Shown: one piece after another, positions 60,615 to 64,000 of the stretch | How positions within the stretch are numbered: position 1 is the first letter of the stretch | Layout: each line of letters starts with the position of its first letter | NCBI GenBank assembly: GCA_001804805.1 | Contig: MHBH01000036.1 | Coordinates: 1-64,000 of the forward strand | Reading direction: 5' to 3' | Length of the DNA stretch: 64,000 bases | DNA from: Lentisphaerae bacterium GWF2_49_21 | GTDB taxonomy: Bacteria > Verrucomicrobiota > Lentisphaeria > Victivallales > GWF2-50-93 | Position numbers and translations under genes: made by a program | The notes under the pieces: model-generated | The model's database searches: none | Told to the model about the DNA's origin: nothing | Seen by the model: the letters and a program-made list of their open reading frames with translations, nothing else

Positions 60615-60660
60615 GTCGGGTTTCAACCCGACGTTTCAATAGTCGGTTTAAAAACCGACT
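60615..60660. repeat. Double hairpin GTCGGGTTTCAACCCGAC + AGTCGGTTTAAAAACCGACT
   Basis: Third locus of the double-hairpin family. The right hairpin encodes the last codons (Val-Gly-Phe) and stop of the MGDG-synthase-like gene on the minus strand. Both hairpins are perfect or nearly so. Confidence 0.7.
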
Positions 60661-61790
60661 TGCTCTTTGAAAACAATCTTCAAAATATCCATCGCCGCGT
60701 GCGGTCTGCCTATTTTCAGCGCGGCCTTGCGCATTTCGCAGATCCGTGCCGGATTCTCCAGGAGCTGTCTGAGCTTGAATTCCAGGACGGCTGCATTGTG
60801 CGCCTTCACCGCAGCTCCATTTTCAAGCAGATGGTCGCAGTTTCGCTCCTCCTGTCCGGGAATCGGGGAGATAACGATCATTGGAAGTCCCATCGCAAGG
60901 CATTCCGAGGTTGTGAGTCCGCCGGGCTTGCTTATCGCGAGATCGCTTGCTGCCATGTTCTTCTCGATAGTAGTCGTGAAACCCGTAGGGAACAGTTTTC
61001 CGGGGAATGATTCTGCCATCTTGTTCAGTTCATCGAGAAGCTCCTTGTTCTTTCCGGCAAGTGCGAACATCTGGAAATTACTGTCTATCTTCAGGAGTTT
61101 ATCGGCGATAAGGTGTATGCCGCCGACACCAAGGCCTCCGGACATCAGGAGTATCGTTGTCTTCTCGGGATTCACACCCAGTCCTATTGCACATTCAGCC
61201 CTTGAATGTTTCCTGCTGAAGACAGGCATTATCGGGATGCCGGTGACATGTATGTTCGCGGGATTTATGCCTTTGTCCTTCATCCGGCATGCGACTTCGG
61301 GGCTTGCCGCGAAATATCCGGACATATGCGGATGTACCCACAGGGAATGTATGTCGAAGTCGGTGACGACAACCCAGACCGGAGCTGGGAATTTACCCCT
61401 GGCGATCTTCCTTGAGAGAAGTTCAGCCGGGAGGAAATGGGTGCATATGACGATGTCCGGATGCAATTCGTCTATCTTGTCGAAAAGGGATCTTGTGTTC
61501 AGCTTCTGGACAGCGCATCGTATCTTTTTTGCCAGGGAATGCTCCTTCTCCTCCTTGTCGGTCTGTGAATAGAGGAATCCCCAGAGTGCGGGGCTGCGGT
61601 CGACCACCTTGATATAGGATTCCGCATAGATCTTCTTGAAAAGCCTCGGGACGAACTCCATGACATCGAGATGTATGGCTTTTGAGCCGGGGAAATTCTC
61701 CTCGGTGGTCTTTTTCAAGGCTTCGGCGGCTCTTACGTGTCCGGCCCCTGCGGAAACGCTGAGGATCAGAATTGTCTTTTCATTCTTCAT
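60648..61790 (-). CDS. MGDG-synthase/UgtP-like glycosyltransferase (GT28)
   Basis: 380 aa soluble or peripheral GT-B enzyme. The N-terminal acceptor domain begins ILSVSAGAGHVRAAEALKK, the family signature of monogalactosyldiacylglycerol synthase and processive diacylglycerol glucosyltransferases. DIVICTHFLPAELL, then GGLGVGGIHLIADKLL, and the donor motif SKPGGLTTSECLAMGLPMIV follow. It probably makes glycolipids on the inner face of the membrane. The C-terminus QVGF and the stop come from a repeat hairpin. MurG is a more distant relative and less likely. Confidence 0.83.
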   Translation of the reverse strand: MKNEKTILILSVSAGAGHVRAAEALKKTTEENFPGSKAIHLDVMEFVPRLFKKIYAESYIKVVDRSPALWGFLYSQTDKEEKEHSLAKKIRCAVQKLNTRSLFDKIDELHPDIVICTHFLPAELLSRKIARGKFPAPVWVVVTDFDIHSLWVHPHMSGYFAASPEVACRMKDKGINPANIHVTGIPIMPVFSRKHSRAECAIGLGVNPEKTTILLMSGGLGVGGIHLIADKLLKIDSNFQMFALAGKNKELLDELNKMAESFPGKLFPTGFTTTIEKNMAASDLAISKPGGLTTSECLAMGLPMIVISPIPGQEERNCDHLLENGAAVKAHNAAVLEFKLRQLLENPARICEMRKAALKIGRPHAAMDILKIVFKEQVGF

Positions 61791-61948
61791 AGGACATGTT
61801 CCTTATGCCAGTTTCTGTATGGTTCCAATATACCATGCGAAGATTTCCGGGCAAATCCATAAAACTGTGAGAAGGACATATAAGGGCATTGAATTTTCCA
61901 GATATCGATATATTTTACAAAAATCTAATTAACAAAAGGGAGGTAAAC

Positions 61949-62143
61949 ATGAAGAAATTAATGATGATGGCAGTAATTATGGGCGTGGCTATGGCGTTTG
62001 TTGCGGGTTGCGGAGAGAAGAAGCCGGAAGGCACTCTTGACAGCCTCAAGAGCAAAGCAGAATCAACAGCCACCGATGCAAAGGCCGCAGGCGACAAGGC
62101 CGCCGCCGATGCAAAGGCTGCTGCAGAAAAAGCCACCAAATAA
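61949..62143 (+). CDS. Small alanine/lysine-rich lipoprotein
   Basis: 64 aa: signal peptide with lipobox (MKKLMMMAVIMGVAMAFVAGC, Cys at 21), then an alanine/lysine/aspartate-rich stretch (SLKSKAESTATDAKAAGDKAAADAKAAAEKATK) with a heptad-like pattern, likely a helix. GGGAGG before the ATG and a strong terminator suggest high expression. By size and build it recalls Lpp-type abundant outer-membrane lipoproteins, but no homology is claimed. Its signal peptide start also resembles those at 3692 and 4079. Confidence 0.8.
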   Translation: MKKLMMMAVIMGVAMAFVAGCGEKKPEGTLDSLKSKAESTATDAKAAGDKAAADAKAAAEKATK

Positions 62144-62165
62144 CATAAGCTTGAATTATTTAAAG

Positions 62166-62197
62166 CACCTTGGTCTAATCCGCCAAGGTGTTTTTTT
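62166..62197 (+). terminator. Intrinsic terminator after the small lipoprotein gene
   Basis: CACCTTGG and CCAAGGTG form a perfect 8-bp stem around a 9-nt loop, followed by seven Ts. Confidence 0.92.
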
Positions 62198-62312
62198 ATT
62201 TGAGGTTCATGGGAAGCGTGCTTGAAATAGCAAGCTCCTGCAGATAATTTGAACCTGGTTTCATCGGGAATTTATATAATAAGAGAATTCCAAAAACAGA
62301 GGAGATGCCCAC

Positions 62313-63494
62313 TTGCAGAACCCTATATCGGGAAAGGAATCTGTCGTAAAGGCCGTCGGCCTTTCAAAGGAGTTCCGTGATTTCTGGAACCGTCCGAAGG
62401 CCAAGGCGGTGAATGATATCGACTTTGAAGTCTACGAGGGCGAGGTTCTTGGTCTTCTTGGGCCCAACGGTTCCGGGAAGTCTACTACCATAAAGATGCT
62501 GCTCGGTCTCCTTTATCCTACAGCCGGCTCGATTACCGTGTTCGGGGAATCCCCGAGGAGCGTACGTACAAAGATGAGGATAGGATATCTTCCCGAGGAA
62601 TCATATCTCTACAAATATCTTACAGCAATGGAGACTCTGGACTTTTTCGGAGCCCTCTTCAATCTTTCCGCGGTGGAGCGCCGGAGCAGGAGCGAACAGC
62701 TCCTGGAAATGGTCGGCCTCAGCCACGTGAGGAACCGTCCGGTGGGGGAATTTTCAAAAGGCATGGCGCGCAGGATCGGGCTTGCCCAGGCGATGATAAA
62801 TGATCCCGACCTCCTGATACTCGACGAACCGACTTCCGGACTTGATCCGATCGGCTGCAAGGAGATCAAGGATCTGATAACATTCCTGCAGAAGCGCGGC
62901 AAGACCGTCATTGTGAGCAGTCATCTTCTCGGTGATGTCGAGGACATATGCAACAGGGTGCTGATACTTTATGGCGGAGTCATCAGGGCCTCCGGAACAC
63001 TCGACGAGCTTCTGACGATTTCAAGCTCGAGCCGCATAACCACCCCGCTGCTTGAACAGGGGATCACCGAAAGGCTGGTGAAAATACTGAGGGACAACCT
63101 CAAGGGTGAGGAGTTTGTGATAGATCATCCGAGACGGACACTTGAAGATTTCTTCCTAGACGTGGTCAACAAGGCGAGAAGCGAAAGCGTGAAGACCTAT
63201 GGAGCGGAAGGCGGAGGCGAGATCGCCGGCTATCTCAAGGAGGAATCACGCGATGTCCTCAAGGAGCTCGTATCCGTACAAAAGGAGACGAAGCCTGAAA
63301 TGCCAGTGGTTGAAAAGGAGGAAGAAGGGGAAGCGGAGGATGAATCGGGCAAGTCAAGGGAGAAGATTGACAGGCTTGCCACGCATGCAGTCGAGGAGAA
63401 GAAGCAGCTGCCCGAGCTCAAGCCGCCGGAGGACCGCGAAGAGATCAACAAGAAGCTTTCCCATCTTGTTTCCAAAAAAGATGGCAAGCATTAA
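62313..63494 (+). CDS. ABC transporter ATP-binding protein with charged C-terminal extension
   Basis: 393 aa. Walker A GPNGSGKST (about 50-58), signature EFSKGMARRIGLAQ, Walker B LLILDEPTSGLDP and H-loop VIVSSH are complete; a C-terminal extension of about 100 residues is rich in Glu/Lys (EKEEEGEAEDESGKSREK) and probably disordered. The start is the TTG at 62313, with GAGGAG at 8 nt. The ATG at 62305 is out of frame and stops after 14 codons. The permease follows at 63683, so this is an ABC-2-type exporter. Substrate unknown. Confidence 0.9.
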   Translation: MQNPISGKESVVKAVGLSKEFRDFWNRPKAKAVNDIDFEVYEGEVLGLLGPNGSGKSTTIKMLLGLLYPTAGSITVFGESPRSVRTKMRIGYLPEESYLYKYLTAMETLDFFGALFNLSAVERRSRSEQLLEMVGLSHVRNRPVGEFSKGMARRIGLAQAMINDPDLLILDEPTSGLDPIGCKEIKDLITFLQKRGKTVIVSSHLLGDVEDICNRVLILYGGVIRASGTLDELLTISSSSRITTPLLEQGITERLVKILRDNLKGEEFVIDHPRRTLEDFFLDVVNKARSESVKTYGAEGGGEIAGYLKEESRDVLKELVSVQKETKPEMPVVEKEEEGEAEDESGKSREKIDRLATHAVEEKKQLPELKPPEDREEINKKLSHLVSKKDGKH

Positions 63495-63498
63495 TAAT

Positions 63499-63640
63499 GC
63501 GGGATATACCCGCAATTCAATGTCGAAATCCGAATGTCGAAATCCGAAACAATAAAGAAAAATAAATGTTTGAAATTTTGAAACTTCGAATTTCGAATTT
63601 GTTTCGTATTTCGTGCTTCGAATTTCGAAATTCGCATACG
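63499..63640. repeat. GCGGG hairpin followed by TCGAAATCCGAAACAAT word tract
   Basis: GCGGG-ATATA-CCCGC lies five bases after the ATPase stop. Then come AATGTCGAAATCCG, TCGAAATCCGAAACAAT (17-mer identical to 38698-38714) and AT-rich CGAATTTCGAA words in both senses. It separates ATPase and permease genes and holds no ORF of its own. Confidence 0.65.
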
Positions 63641-63682
63641 TTTACAATCTTGGATGCTAATTACTTGTCGGGTGCTGAACGA

Positions 63683-64000
63683 TGATTTCTTTATGGGCAA
63701 TTATCAAGCTCACATGCAGGGCGTCTATAAGATCGCACATCTTCCATCTTCTGCTTTTCGTGCTTCTTCTGACGATCCTGATCCTTCCCAATACCGTTCT
63801 TGGCGATGGTACGGCCTCAGGTTTCATACAGGTTTCGCTGAAATACTGCCTCGGAGTGGTAGGATTCATACTTTCGCTCTCAACGATATGGGTGGGCTGC
63901 TTCGTCCTTTCCAACGATCTTGAGACCTATCAGATACACATGGTCTTCACCAAGCCGATTTCAAGGATAAAGGTCTGGGTCGGCAAATGGCTCGGAGTTG
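63683..64000 (+). CDS. ABC-2-type permease, partial at window edge
   Basis: Open to the right edge and missing from the ORF track. From the ATG at 63683 the protein reads MISLWAIIKLTCRASIRSHIFHLLLFVLLLTILILPNTV, with a membrane segment, then GFIQVSLKYCLGVVGFILSLSTIWVGCFVLSNDLETYQIHMVFTKPISRIKVWVGKW. A stop codon just upstream fixes the start. The VFTKPISR.KVWVGKW segment is typical of ABC-2/NosY-type permeases, whose cytoplasmic helix contacts the ATPase. It pairs with the ATP-binding gene at 62313, across a repeat tract. Confidence 0.8.

Noticed and set aside
60667-61572. 301-aa plus-strand ORF opposite the MGDG-like gene
   Set aside because: Shadow of a well-supported minus-strand gene; composition is Ser/Ile-rich without domains.

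Overview
The window reads as one continuous bacterial chromosome segment with moderate GC. No rRNA, tRNA, CRISPR array or phage was recognised. The gene set points to the PVC superphylum, most likely Lentisphaerota or a close relative. The clues are a short pseudopilin with an H-X9-DG motif, PPi-dependent phosphofructokinase, GH4/GH140/DUF4832 carbohydrate proteins paired with AraC regulators, a meso-DAP-type mraZ-rsmH-ftsL-ftsI-murE-murF cluster (which argues against Planctomycetes), and many small intergenic palindromes. The assignment is an inference from gene content; no phylogeny was run.

Layout. 1-4.5 kb: dihydrolipoyl dehydrogenase, an AsmA-like protein, an auxiliary lipoprotein, a CBS protein and a tandem pair of tiny secreted CxxC proteins with near-identical 3' hairpins. 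4.5-13.9 kb: a GH4 glycosidase divergent from an AraC regulator, a YkgJ-type cysteine-cluster protein, a membrane protein, a CreD-like pair, formate-THF ligase and an RmlD-like reductase. 14-22 kb: asd, PPi-PFK, a GT-C-like membrane protein and gatCAB. 22-40.4 kb: a surface-glycan or protein-glycosylation region with a pseudopilin, an O-antigen ligase/PglL-like protein with TPRs, several GT39-type membrane proteins, a DPM1-like polyprenyl-phosphate mannose synthase and three TMTC-like proteins (GT-C plus TPRs). This region is interrupted by a probable 5'-methylthioadenosine/5'-deoxyadenosine salvage pair (mtnP and a class II aldolase). 40.5-46.2 kb: grpE-dnaJ, a Gfo/Idh/MocA oxidoreductase with a sugar isomerase-like protein, and an unusual DUF21-CBS-PTS EIIA fusion. 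46.4-53.3 kb: the division/cell-wall cluster on the minus strand, headed by mraZ, with a clear array of GGKGA-N5 boxes over its start. 53.7-60 kb: an araC remnant, a VapBC toxin-antitoxin module, an intact araC and three carbohydrate-related proteins. 60-64 kb: a small membrane protein, an MGDG-synthase-like glycosyltransferase, a small lipoprotein and an ABC exporter whose permease runs off the window edge.

The most distinctive features are two. First, the dense GT-C/TMTC/DPMS region looks like a bacterial counterpart of dolichol-phosphate-mannose-dependent O-mannosylation, possibly with pseudopilins among its substrates. Second, at least five families of short palindromic elements sit between genes and repeatedly supply or abut stop codons (TMTC-like gene, murF, MGDG-like gene, araC/ykgJ pair). 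Functions are from motif recognition by eye; starts were chosen by ribosome-binding-site position and gene overlap.
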